Shown: positions 8,178 through 15,691, counted from the stretch's first letter. The stretch: 64,000 nt of DNA from Thalassobaculum_A sp040219215 (GCF_040219215.1 NZ_JAVJSX010000044.1:248001-312000); one strand, 5' to 3'. Notes: generated from the letters alone by a model not told the origin. Program-made: numbers and translations.

Positions 8178-8740
8178 GCGTCACGCTCCGGCCGGCGGGT
8201 TCCGGCCTCTTCATCCTCTTCGCGCCGACGCCCCAGCAGCAGCAGCACCCCGACACCGGCGGTGAAGATCACCGCTGTCTCGCCCAGCGTGTCGTAGCCG
8301 CGGTAGCTGGCCAGCACCGCCGTGACGATGTTCGGGATCTGGATGTCGTCACGGGTGCCGGCGATGTACTCCGGAACGATGTGCCGCAGGGCCGGCGCGT
8401 TGGGATCGCCGAACGCCGGCATGTCGACGGTTCCGTAGACCAGCAGCGCGCCCGTCGCCAGAACCACCAGGAACGGCCCCCAGCGGAAGTCCTTCCGGAC
8501 TTTCTCGCGACGCCGGGTAAGGGTCAGCGTCCCCAGCATCAGGACGGTCGAGATGCCCGCACCGACGGCGGCCTCGGTGAACGCCACGTCGACCGCGTCC
8601 AGGTTCACCAGCAGGGCCGCGGACGTCAGGCTGTAGCCCCCGGCCAGCATCGTGGCGACGAACAGGTGGCGGGTTGTCAGGATGGCGATCGCGGTAATCC
8701 CGAGCAGGCCGAGCAGAACGACGTTGATCAGCAGTTCCAT
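8174..8740 (-). CDS. DUF4040/MbhD-MbhE fusion subunit (equivalent of the MrpA C-terminus)
   Basis: A 188-residue membrane protein with two parts. Residues 1-75 match the DUF4040/MbhD domain, with the conserved acidic residue Glu56 (DVAFTEAAVGAGIST). Residues ~88-175 match MbhE, seen as NIVTAVLASYRGYDTLGETA. In bacterial seven-gene Mrp systems these domains form the C-terminus of the giant MrpA. Here they are a separate gene and no MrpA N-terminal half is present upstream, as in archaeal Mrp and MBH complexes. The charged C-terminus (RRREEDEEAGTRRPERD) overlaps the mrpB start. Confidence 0.87.
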   Translation of the reverse strand: MELLINVVLLGLLGITAIAILTTRHLFVATMLAGGYSLTSAALLVNLDAVDVAFTEAAVGAGISTVLMLGTLTLTRRREKVRKDFRWGPFLVVLATGALLVYGTVDMPAFGDPNAPALRHIVPEYIAGTRDDIQIPNIVTAVLASYRGYDTLGETAVIFTAGVGVLLLLGRRREEDEEAGTRRPERDA

Positions 8741-8743
8741 CGC

Positions 8744-9076
8744 TCAGCGCTCCTTCTCGGGAAGGTCTTCCGGCGGGACGCCGAACGGGCGCAGCCCGAC
8801 GGTGTAGGCGGCATTGGCGACTGCGTGGGTTGCGGTCGGGCTGGTCAGCAGGATCAGCAGAAGCATGAACACCAGCTTGACCGTGACCAGCGTCCAGCCG
8901 CCCATGAACATCATGCCGACCAGCATGAGCGACAGGCCCAGCGTGTCGGTGATGCCGGCGGCATGCAGCCGGGTGTAGAAGTCGGGCAACCGCCACAGGC
9001 CGAACGAGCCGATCAGCACGAAGACCGCGCCGGCCGCCAGAAACACCCCGGCCAGGATGTCCGCGATAAGGCTCAT
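8744..9076 (-). CDS. mrpG: Monovalent cation/H+ antiporter subunit G
   Basis: A three-helix membrane protein of 110 residues in the MnhG/PhaG family. The motif GSFGLWRLPDFYTRLHAAGI (about residues 23-42) is the family hallmark, followed by TLGLSLMLVGMMF. It overlaps mrpF by four bases and precedes the DUF4040 subunit by only three bases. Confidence 0.92.
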   Translation of the reverse strand: MSLIADILAGVFLAAGAVFVLIGSFGLWRLPDFYTRLHAAGITDTLGLSLMLVGMMFMGGWTLVTVKLVFMLLLILLTSPTATHAVANAAYTVGLRPFGVPPEDLPEKER

Positions 9077-9384
9077 CGCTGAGTCTCCGCTTTGCGCTCG
9101 ATCGAGCTGGCGCCGCCCAGATTGCGGTAGCGGAAGAACTTCAGAACAGCCAGCGTCCCAATGAAGTTGACCAGGGCGTAGAGCAGCGCGATGTCGAGAA
9201 AATCGGGCCGTCCGGCGAGGAAGCCCATGGCCGCGATCAGCAGGACGATCTTGGTGCCGAAGCTGTTCACGGCCAGAACACGATCGTACAGGCTGGGTCC
9301 GGCAATGGCACGGACCAGGGTGATCAGCAAGGCGACCAACAGACCGGCGGTCGCGGCCGCGAGCATCATCAGCGAATAATCCAT
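9073..9384 (-). CDS. mrpF: Monovalent cation/H+ antiporter subunit F
   Basis: A 103-residue, three-helix protein of the MnhF/PhaF family. It shows the motif RAIAGPSLYDRVLAVNSFGT and the conserved Asp in RPDFLDIALLYALVNFIGTL. The start is the ATG of MDYSL, which shares one base with the mrpE stop codon (TGATG). A longer in-frame extension upstream has the composition of an out-of-frame reading of mrpE and is not used. Confidence 0.9.
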   Translation of the reverse strand: MDYSLMMLAAATAGLLVALLITLVRAIAGPSLYDRVLAVNSFGTKIVLLIAAMGFLAGRPDFLDIALLYALVNFIGTLAVLKFFRYRNLGGASSIERKAETQR

Positions 9385-9860
9385 CAGCGCGCGCCCAGGG
9401 CGGTGACCCGGTCGCCCATGTCGCCGCCGGTCAACCCATCGGCCATCTCCTGAGTGATGGCGTGGACGATGAACTCGTCGTCGTCGATGTCGACCGTGAC
9501 GGTGCCGGGGGTAAGGGTGATCGAGTTGGCGTAGATCACCACACCTACATCGGTGCGCTGGGTCGCCTTGACCCGCACCATTCGCGGGCTCAGCGCCATG
9601 GTCGGCGAAAGGATCAGCTTGGCGACATCGATGTTGGCTTTCACGATCTCGATCAGCAGCCAGGTCCAGTAGCGGATGATCGGCAGATCGACACGAAGCG
9701 AGACACGCTCGCCGTCGAACTTGTCGGTGCGCAACGCGAGATAGACCGTGACGATCACCGAGATGGCGCCGAGCGACAGCAACAGCGGTTCGGTGAAATA
9801 CCCGGACAACAGCAGCCAGAACGCGGCCAGACTTGCCCCAAGGACCGATGCGTGAAGCAT
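9384..9860 (-). CDS. mrpE: Monovalent cation/H+ antiporter subunit E, first gene of the cluster
   Basis: A 158-residue MnhE-family membrane protein. Two N-terminal helices (SLAAFWLLLSGYFTEPLL and LLSLGAISVIVTVYLAL) are followed by a cytoplasmic domain with the family signature ANSITLTPGTVTVDIDDDE. I set the start at the ATG of MLHASV because a strong GGAGGGG ribosome binding site lies 11 bases upstream. A GTG ten codons earlier lacks one. It opens the E-F-G-(A')-B-C-D-D-x-D gene series. The promoter must lie in the 238-base gap before the divergent aminotransferase. Confidence 0.9.
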   Translation of the reverse strand: MLHASVLGASLAAFWLLLSGYFTEPLLLSLGAISVIVTVYLALRTDKFDGERVSLRVDLPIIRYWTWLLIEIVKANIDVAKLILSPTMALSPRMVRVKATQRTDVGVVIYANSITLTPGTVTVDIDDDEFIVHAITQEMADGLTGGDMGDRVTALGAR

Positions 9861-10024
9861 TCCGCCGTGTTCCCCTCCGAACCTTGCCACGCCGGCATCT
9901 TACGCACCGAGCGGACAATTCATGCCACAGGTCCGACGCGGGCGCCAACCCCACGGAATGCAATCTTGAGCATCTGGATCAAATGTCGCGGTGACACCGT
10001 GCCCGTGCAAAGGTCTTTGCAAAA

Positions 10025-10047
10025 TTAGGTATGTAATACTGACCTAA
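10025..10047. promoter_or_regulatory. Candidate operator in the divergent mrp/aminotransferase promoter region
   Basis: An AT-rich imperfect palindrome, TTAGGT-N11-ACCTAA, with a nested GTAT-GTA-ATAC, lies 52 bases before the aminotransferase start. It is in the only intergenic gap between two divergent units and stands out from the GC-rich surroundings. The T-N11-A geometry would suit a LysR-type or GntR-type regulator, but none is encoded beside it. A good GGAGGG ribosome binding site follows, just ahead of the aminotransferase ATG. Confidence 0.35.
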
Positions 10048-10098
10048 AATGCCGCAATGATCCCATGGTGAAACAATCGTTCGTTATCGGAGGGTATC

Positions 10099-10977
10099 AT
10101 GAACGGCATACACTTCTATGAGGGCGCCTGGAGCAATGAACCACCACGCGTGGCGGGGCCGACCGACCTCGGCTTCTGGTCATCGAACTCGGTGTTCGAC
10201 GGAGCCCGAGCGATCCGCGGCTGTGCCCCGGACCTGGACCGGCATTGCGCCCGGCTGATCCGTTCGGCTGAAGCGATCGGCCTGTCACCGGACCGGACGG
10301 CTGAAGACGTGCTGACGCTGTGTGTCGAGGGGATCCGGTCGTTGCCAGCCGATGCCGACTACTACGTGCGGCCGATGTTCTTCTGTCGGGGGGGCGACAT
10401 CCTGCCGGAAACCGGCACGACGCTGTTCGCTCTGTCGATCTACGAGATGCCCATGCCTGCCGAGAACGCCGGACGGGCGACACTGTCGCCGTTCCGCCGA
10501 GCTGCGCCGGACCAGGCTCCGACCGACGCCAAGGCCGGGTGTCTGTACCCGAATTCGCAGCGGGCCCGGCGCGACGCGATGAACCGTGGCTTTAAGCTGG
10601 CGGTGATGCTCGATCCGGATGGCAACGTCGCCGAGTTCAGCCACGCCAACCTATGGATCGCGAAAGGCGGTGTCGCAATCACGCCGAAGCCGAACGGCAC
10701 GTTCCTGGACGGGATCACCAAGAATCGGGTGACCGGGTTGCTGGGGAACGCCGGCGTGCGGGTCGAGCAACGGGTGATGACGGTCGCCGACCTCGACACC
10801 GCCGACGAAATCTGGATGTCCGGCAACGCCGGAAAGGTTCAGACCGTCACCGGATGGGAAAACCGCGACCTGCAGCCCGGCCCGGTGTTCCGGCAGGCCC
10901 GTGCACTCTATCAGGAGTTCGTCGAGACCTGCCGGATCGTCGAGGTGCCGCAGCTTCAGCGGACGGTGATGGCGTAG
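10099..10977 (+). CDS. Class IV aminotransferase (branched-chain amino acid aminotransferase-like)
   Basis: A PLP enzyme of fold type IV, 292 residues. The PLP lysine is Lys145 in DAKAGCLYPNSQ. The early motif NSVFDGARAI (about residues 30-39), the YYVRPMFF strand and the phosphate-binding region FLDGITKNRV are typical of the family. Branched-chain aminotransferases are the closest type, but 4-amino-4-deoxychorismate lyase and D-amino acid transaminases share the fold. The substrate is therefore not certain and no gene symbol is given. The start is supported by the GGAGGG ribosome binding site. Its 3' end overlaps the convergent thiamine-importer gene by 22 bases. Confidence 0.85.
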   Translation: MNGIHFYEGAWSNEPPRVAGPTDLGFWSSNSVFDGARAIRGCAPDLDRHCARLIRSAEAIGLSPDRTAEDVLTLCVEGIRSLPADADYYVRPMFFCRGGDILPETGTTLFALSIYEMPMPAENAGRATLSPFRRAAPDQAPTDAKAGCLYPNSQRARRDAMNRGFKLAVMLDPDGNVAEFSHANLWIAKGGVAITPKPNGTFLDGITKNRVTGLLGNAGVRVEQRVMTVADLDTADEIWMSGNAGKVQTVTGWENRDLQPGPVFRQARALYQEFVETCRIVEVPQLQRTVMA

Positions 10978-11894
10978 CTCTCCACCGGCGGGGTGGACTT
11001 CACCAACCCGGCGTCCTTCAGGAAGGTGGCCATACGCTCATACCGGCGGACGTCTAGGGCCGCCGGGCGGAGCGCGAAACGCGGCAGCGTGTCGCGCCAG
11101 GCCCGGCGGTTCAACTCGTCGTCGACCTCCGGGTGGTTCTTCACGAACAGCGCCCAGGCCTTGTCCGGGTGATTGACCATGAACTGCACGGCCCGTTCGG
11201 TCGCATCAAGGAAACGTGCCAGGCGCGGGTCGGACGACAGGTCGCGGTGGGTGACATAGATCAGCTGGTCGAACGGCGGAACCCCGTGCTCCTCGACGTA
11301 GAACGCCCGGCCGGGCCGTCCGACGATATCCATCTGGTTCAGCTCGAAATTGCGGTAGGCGCCAATCACCGCATCGACCTGGCCGGAGATCAGCGACGGC
11401 GACAGCGAGAAGTTGACGTTGACCAGCTCGACGTCCGCGGTGGTCAGCCCGACGGTCCGCAGCATGGCGTTCAGAGTCGCTTCCTCGGTGCCTGCGACCG
11501 AGAACCCGATTTTACGGCCCTTCAGGTCGGCCAGGGACTTGATCGGACCGTCAGCCAGCACGGTGAGGGTATTCAAGGGAGTGGCGACCAAGGTGCCGAA
11601 CCGGACCAGCGGCAGGCCCTCGGCGACCTGCAGGTGCAGTTGCGGCTGATAGGACACCGCAATCTCGGCCTTGCCGGCGGCCACCAGCTTGGGCGGGTCG
11701 TTCGGATCGGCCGGGGCGATCAACTCGACCTCCAGGCCTTGCTGGCCGTACAGGCCAAGTTCCTGTGCGACGATCAGCGGGCCGTGGTCCGGGTTCACGA
11801 ACCAGTCCAGAAGCACGGTCAGCTTGTCGGCGGCGCGGGTTGGCGACGTGATCAGCAGCATCGCGCAGGCGAGCAGGGTGGTCAGCAGGCGCAT
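10956..11894 (-). CDS. Thiamine-precursor ABC transporter substrate-binding protein (NMT1/THI5-like, ThiY type)
   Basis: A periplasmic binding protein with a signal peptide (MRLLTTLLACAMLLITSPTRA, cleaved after RA). The mature part begins DKLTVLLDWFVNPDHGPLIV, the NMT1/THI5 signature of proteins binding the pyrimidine precursor of thiamine (FAMP/HMP type). The TPP riboswitch at the head of the operon supports this over taurine or aliphatic sulfonate binding. It is second in the operon, 16 bases after the permease. The start is the ATG at the signal peptide; a longer in-frame extension upstream has no signal-like features. Confidence 0.85.
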   Translation of the reverse strand: MRLLTTLLACAMLLITSPTRAADKLTVLLDWFVNPDHGPLIVAQELGLYGQQGLEVELIAPADPNDPPKLVAAGKAEIAVSYQPQLHLQVAEGLPLVRFGTLVATPLNTLTVLADGPIKSLADLKGRKIGFSVAGTEEATLNAMLRTVGLTTADVELVNVNFSLSPSLISGQVDAVIGAYRNFELNQMDIVGRPGRAFYVEEHGVPPFDQLIYVTHRDLSSDPRLARFLDATERAVQFMVNHPDKAWALFVKNHPEVDDELNRRAWRDTLPRFALRPAALDVRRYERMATFLKDAGLVKSTPPVESYAITVR

Positions 11895-11910
11895 CGGGGT
11901 CTCCGGTTGG

Positions 11911-12678
11911 TCAACGGGTGTCGTCCGTCTCACCGGCCTGCCAGGGCATGGCCCGTCGCAAGGCCGCATCGACGGCGGTGTAGAGCGCGACCGAAAGGAT
12001 CGCGAGGGTAAACAGGGCGGCGAACATCAGGTCGATCTGCATGCGGCCGTTGGCATGCAGCATCAGGTAGCCGAGACCGGCCGAGGACCCGACCCACTCG
12101 CCGACGACGGCGCCGATCGGGGCAACCGCTGTAGCGACGCGCAGGCCGGACGCCAGGGCGGGGAGGGCTGCCGGTATGCGGACACGCCGGAACAGGCGCG
12201 GCCCCTGGCAGCCCAGCGTGCGGGCAGCGTCGATCCAAAGCGGCTCGACCCGGCGCAGACCGTCGTAGAACGCGGTGGTGACCGGGAAGAAGATGATCAG
12301 TGCGGCCATCACCACCTTGCTGGCGATGCCATAGCCCAGCCACAGCACCAGCAGCGGCGCCAGCGCGAACACCGGGATCGCCTGGCTGACCACCAGGACC
12401 GGTAGCAGCCAGGGGCGTACCGGCCGGAAGGTGTGCAGCACGGTGGCGGTCGACAGCCCGACGGCGGCTCCGAGCACCAGCCCCAACAGGATCTCGGTGA
12501 CCGTGATGCCAGCGTGGTGCAGCAGGATCGGGCTGCGCTCGACCCACGCCACAGCGACCCGGGCCGGACCAGGCAGGATGTAGGGCGGCGCGGCGGTGAC
12601 CCATACCACGATCTGCCACAAGGCGATCAGCCCGACGGCGATCGTCGCGGGCCGCGCAAGGCGGGACAGGTGCGTCAT
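11911..12678 (-). CDS. Thiamine-precursor ABC transporter permease (ThiX type)
   Basis: A 255-residue BPD_transp_1 permease with about six helices. The cytoplasmic EAA loop is seen as DAARTLGCQGPRLFRRVRIPAALPAL, which binds the ATPase. PIGAVVGEWVGSSAGLGYLM is typical of the SsuC/TauC/ThiX group. Its ATG lacks a ribosome binding site of its own and overlaps the stop of a 23-codon leader frame (ATGA), so translation probably depends on that leader. Expression should fall when TPP is abundant, because the riboswitch lies directly upstream. No ATP-binding subunit gene is next to it. Confidence 0.85.
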   Translation of the reverse strand: MTHLSRLARPATIAVGLIALWQIVVWVTAAPPYILPGPARVAVAWVERSPILLHHAGITVTEILLGLVLGAAVGLSTATVLHTFRPVRPWLLPVLVVSQAIPVFALAPLLVLWLGYGIASKVVMAALIIFFPVTTAFYDGLRRVEPLWIDAARTLGCQGPRLFRRVRIPAALPALASGLRVATAVAPIGAVVGEWVGSSAGLGYLMLHANGRMQIDLMFAALFTLAILSVALYTAVDAALRRAMPWQAGETDDTR

Positions 12679-12746
12679 CGCCGGGAACGATGTTCCCGAA
12701 CGGACGCTGCGTATGGGTCGGACAGGCCTGTTGCGCGATCGCGCAT
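12675..12746 (-). CDS. 23-codon leader ORF between the TPP riboswitch and the permease gene
   Basis: A short frame starts with ATG five bases after the best ribosome binding site of the region (AAGGAGG at 12752-12758). It ends in a TGA that overlaps the permease ATG. The peptide begins MRDRATGLSDPYAAS and ends in arginines; it resembles nothing known to me. The ribosome binding site sits immediately behind the riboswitch aptamer, where it could be sequestered, so the leader may be the true target of thiamine control. The permease would then be translated by coupling. Translation itself is inferred. Confidence 0.5.
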   Translation of the reverse strand: MRDRATGLSDPYAASVREHRSRR

Positions 12747-12756
12747 CGCTGCCTCC

Positions 12757-12845
12757 TTGCTCCCTCCGCCGGCGTGATCCGGATCAGGTTCGTGGGGTCG
12801 TCCGGTTTCCCGGACCTCTCAGCCGCCCGATTGCGGCTCCCCCGA
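12757..12845 (-). promoter_or_regulatory. TPP riboswitch (THI element)
   Basis: Read on the minus strand, the conserved THI-box blocks appear in order and at normal spacing. First comes GGGGGAGCC, then GGCTGAGAGG (the pyrimidine-sensing CUGAGA loop), then a variable hairpin CCGGGAAACCGG. The block GACCC...GAACCTGATCCGG (pyrophosphate-sensing) follows, and the aptamer closes with ACGCCGGCGGAGGGA. An AAGGAGG ribosome binding site follows at once. No oligo-T terminator is seen, so control is probably at translation initiation. TPP binding would shut off the downstream importer. Confidence 0.95.
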
Positions 12846-12916
12846 AGTGGCGACGCGATCATGCGGCGGGACCACCCCCTTGGCAAGGGCGTTGCGGTGA
12901 CGCAGGTTTGCGGACC

Positions 12917-14149
12917 ATGGATATCGCCCAGGCCAGCCCCAAACACCTGCCGGATGCGTACCGCGTCGCTCCCGAAGTGACCGCGCGTCGCGACCCGGCG
13001 TGGACCCGCTTTGACCCACGACGGCTTCCGGCGCGGTTTCCGACGCAGCCGATCCTGGTCGGAAACGAGATCTACCGGCATTCGGTGTACGGGCAGAACC
13101 ATCCGCTCTCGATCCAGCGGGTGACGCCTGCCATCGATCTGGCGCGCGCCCTCGGATGGCTGGACGATGCGGCTTATGCCGAGAGTCCCCAGGCCGAACC
13201 GGACCAGTTGCATCGCTTCCACGACCCGGACTACGTGGCCGCCGTGGTCGAGGCCGAGCGCACCCGGCACGTGCCGGAGGCGATTCGCGAGCGCTACAAC
13301 ATCGGACGCAACGGCAACCCGGTGTTCGCCGAGATCTTCCGCCGGCCGGCCACGTCGTCCGGCGCGTCGATCTTCGCCGGATCGGCTCTTGCGAAGGTGC
13401 AGCGTGGGATCATCCATTCACTGGCGGGCGGTACCCATCACGGGCGCCGCGACATGGCCTGGGGGTTCTGCTTCTTCAACGACCCGGTCCTCGGGATCCT
13501 GGCGATGCTGGATCATGGGCTGGAGCGGATCGCCTATGTCGACCTGGACGCCCATCACGGCGACGGGGTTCAGGACGCGTTCCACGACGACGGCCGGGTG
13601 CTGACGATCTCCATACACGAGGACATGCGCTGGCCGAAGACCGGTCCGCTGTCCGATCGCGCCGGAGGACTGGCCCGCAACCTGCCGGTTCCGGCGGGTC
13701 TCAACGACAGCGAGTTTGCCCTGTTGGTCGCCCAGGCGGTGGTTCCGCTGGTCGACCGGTTTTTCCCCGACGCCTTGGTGGTCCAGACCGGCGCCGACGG
13801 GCTGGCCGACGATCCGCAGGCCAAGCTGGACCTGTCGAACCGGGCGCTGTGGGATGCCGTGGCAGCGTTGATTCCGACTGCCCCGCGGGTGCTGGTGGTC
13901 GGCGGTGGCGGCTACAATCCGTGGTCGGTGGCGCGGGCCTGGACCGGAATCTGGGCGACCGTGAATGGCCATGACCCGGACGTCGCGCTGACGCCGGAAG
14001 CGGAACGGATCCTGCGCGACCTGACCTGGAACCACAGCCGCGGCCGCAATCCGCCGGAACATTGGTTCACCACGCTGGCCGACCGGCGCAACCCGGGGCC
14101 GGTGCGAGACGACATCCATCGGATCATCGAGGCGGTATTGAAACCATGA
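12917..14149 (+). CDS. Histone-deacetylase-family zinc amidohydrolase (AcuC/HDAC-like)
   Basis: A 410-residue enzyme of the arginase/deacetylase fold. It shows the active-site elements THHGRRDMAWGFCFFNDP (histidine pair), YVDLDAHHGDGVQDAF at about residues 207-222 (zinc Asp and His) and QTGADGLADDP at about 288-298 (third zinc ligand Asp). The C-terminal VVGGGGYNP provides the glycine-rich loop. Bacterial members deacetylate proteins (AcuC), polyamines or small amides; the substrate here is unknown. The start was put at MDIAQ. The promoter of the divergent riboswitch operon must overlap this 5' end, so a slightly later start is possible. It overlaps the DUF192 gene by four bases. Confidence 0.88.
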   Translation: MDIAQASPKHLPDAYRVAPEVTARRDPAWTRFDPRRLPARFPTQPILVGNEIYRHSVYGQNHPLSIQRVTPAIDLARALGWLDDAAYAESPQAEPDQLHRFHDPDYVAAVVEAERTRHVPEAIRERYNIGRNGNPVFAEIFRRPATSSGASIFAGSALAKVQRGIIHSLAGGTHHGRRDMAWGFCFFNDPVLGILAMLDHGLERIAYVDLDAHHGDGVQDAFHDDGRVLTISIHEDMRWPKTGPLSDRAGGLARNLPVPAGLNDSEFALLVAQAVVPLVDRFFPDALVVQTGADGLADDPQAKLDLSNRALWDAVAALIPTAPRVLVVGGGGYNPWSVARAWTGIWATVNGHDPDVALTPEAERILRDLTWNHSRGRNPPEHWFTTLADRRNPGPVRDDIHRIIEAVLKP

Positions 14150-14586
14150 GAGCCCTGTTCCTTGCCCTCTCGCTGCTGTTCTGCACCGATGCAGCGGTCG
14201 CCCAGGAGCGTGCTGCGCTGACCATCGAAACGGCATCGGGCAGCCGGCACGTCTTCCAGGTCGAAGTCGCCGATACCGATCAGGAACGCAGCCAGGGCCT
14301 GATGTACCGCCAGGAAATGGCCGCCGACCACGGCATGCTGTTCGTGTTCGACCGGCCGAGCCGCATCACCATGTGGATGAAGAACACGCCGCTGCCGCTC
14401 GACATGCTGTTCATCGGCACCGACGGCCGAATCGTCGACATCCACCAGCGCGCGGTGCCGTTCTCCGTCGATACCATCGCCTCTGGGCGACGCGCCCTGT
14501 ATGTGCTGGAGGTCAACGGCGGGACCGTCGACCGGCTCAGGATCACCGTCGGCGACCGGGTGTCGGGTGCCGGTGTCGGCGGATGA
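14146..14586 (+). CDS. Secreted DUF192 domain protein
   Basis: A 146-residue protein with a clear signal peptide (MRALFLALSLLFCTDAAVAQ), so it is exported to the periplasm. The DUF192 core is recognisable from GLMYRQEMAADHGMLFVFD and MWMKNTPLPLDMLFI, which carry the invariant residues of the family. The biochemical function of DUF192 is not known. Its ATG overlaps the stop of the deacetylase-like gene, so the two are translationally coupled. Confidence 0.9.
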   Translation: MRALFLALSLLFCTDAAVAQERAALTIETASGSRHVFQVEVADTDQERSQGLMYRQEMAADHGMLFVFDRPSRITMWMKNTPLPLDMLFIGTDGRIVDIHQRAVPFSVDTIASGRRALYVLEVNGGTVDRLRITVGDRVSGAGVGG

Positions 14587-14592
14587 GGGCGC

Positions 14593-15678
14593 CTATCGTG
14601 CCGACTGAAGAAGCGTGTTGGTGTCGACCCCCAGCCGCGTCCCGGCCTCGACGATCAGCGCGACGGCCTCGTCGTTGAGCGGAATGCCCTCGCGGCGATT
14701 GCGTTCGGCAAATTCGGCTTCCAGATCTCCTGGCAGGTACAGCCGCTCAACCCCGTCGGCGCGCCGGCTGTCTCGATACTGACGGGCGATTCGGTCGACA
14801 TGCTCGGCGAAGTCGGCGATGTCACGGAACGCCGACACGTTAATCGCCAGGTAGAACTGTCCGTCGGCGCCCGGCGTAGCGCCATCGAGCATGTTTCCCG
14901 ACTCGGTGCCATAACCGGCGCCCGACAGGACCGAGGCCAGCAGGCCGACCATCACCGCAAGGCCGATGCCCTTGTGTCCGCCGATCGGCTGGATCAACCC
15001 CTCCAGCGCCGCCGCCGCGTCGGTGGTCGGTGCGCCGGCCGCATCGAACGCCCAGCCTTCCGGGATCGGCTGTTCCTTCTGGGCATAGACCCGGATCTTG
15101 CCATGGGCGGTCGCTCCCAGCGCGACATCAAGCACGATCGGACCGCGTCCGCCGCCTGGCACCGCGATCGAGATCGGGTTCAGCCCGACGATTTTGTCCA
15201 CCCCGCCCCAGGGCGCCATGGTCGGCAGGGCGTTGCTGCCGGCAACGCCGATCATTCCCTGCATGGCAATTCGCATCGTGTACCAGTCGAGCGCCCCGCT
15301 GTGGTTCGAGCCGCGCACGGCAGCGAACGCCACATTTACGGTGCGCGCCCGGTCGATCACGGCGTCCACAGCCAGCGTTCCGGCAATCTGGCCCATGGCG
15401 TTGTCGCCGTCGATCACCAGCGCGGCACCGGAATCCGACACGATCCGCGGCCGTCCCCGTGGGTCGACTCCGTCCTCGGTCATCTTCTTCACATAGTCCG
15501 GGACCCGAAGGACGCCGTGCGAGTGGATGCCGCGCCGGTCGGCATGGACCAGGGATTCGGCGAGCGTCACGGCGTCGGCCCCGGTCATGCCACAGGCCGC
15601 GAACACCTGGGACACGACATCGCGCAGGACAGGCTCGGGATACCGCCGTTCGGTCTCCTCGCCCGGATACCGCGCCAT
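14593..15678 (-). CDS. Malate/L-lactate/ureidoglycolate dehydrogenase family oxidoreductase (Ldh_2)
   Basis: A 361-residue NAD(P)-dependent oxidoreductase of the Ldh_2 superfamily, unrelated to classical Rossmann malate dehydrogenases. The N-terminal motif ADRRGIHSHGVLRVP (about residues 46-60) holds the catalytic histidine. GSNHSGALDWYTMRIA and PIGGHKGIGLAVMVGLL are the other family hallmarks. Substrates in the family include malate, lactate, sulfolactate, ureidoglycolate and delta-piperideine-2-carboxylate; none can be chosen from sequence alone. It ends six bases from the convergent DUF192 gene and is the last of three genes in one direction. Confidence 0.9.
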   Translation of the reverse strand: MARYPGEETERRYPEPVLRDVVSQVFAACGMTGADAVTLAESLVHADRRGIHSHGVLRVPDYVKKMTEDGVDPRGRPRIVSDSGAALVIDGDNAMGQIAGTLAVDAVIDRARTVNVAFAAVRGSNHSGALDWYTMRIAMQGMIGVAGSNALPTMAPWGGVDKIVGLNPISIAVPGGGRGPIVLDVALGATAHGKIRVYAQKEQPIPEGWAFDAAGAPTTDAAAALEGLIQPIGGHKGIGLAVMVGLLASVLSGAGYGTESGNMLDGATPGADGQFYLAINVSAFRDIADFAEHVDRIARQYRDSRRADGVERLYLPGDLEAEFAERNRREGIPLNDEAVALIVEAGTRLGVDTNTLLQSAR

Positions 15679-15691
15679 GACGAGTCCTCTC

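Noticed and set aside
9073..9963. Long N-terminal extension of mrpF covering the whole of mrpE in another frame.
   Set aside because: The extension is arginine-rich and out of frame with the clear MnhE protein. mrpF has its own ATG overlapping the mrpE stop.
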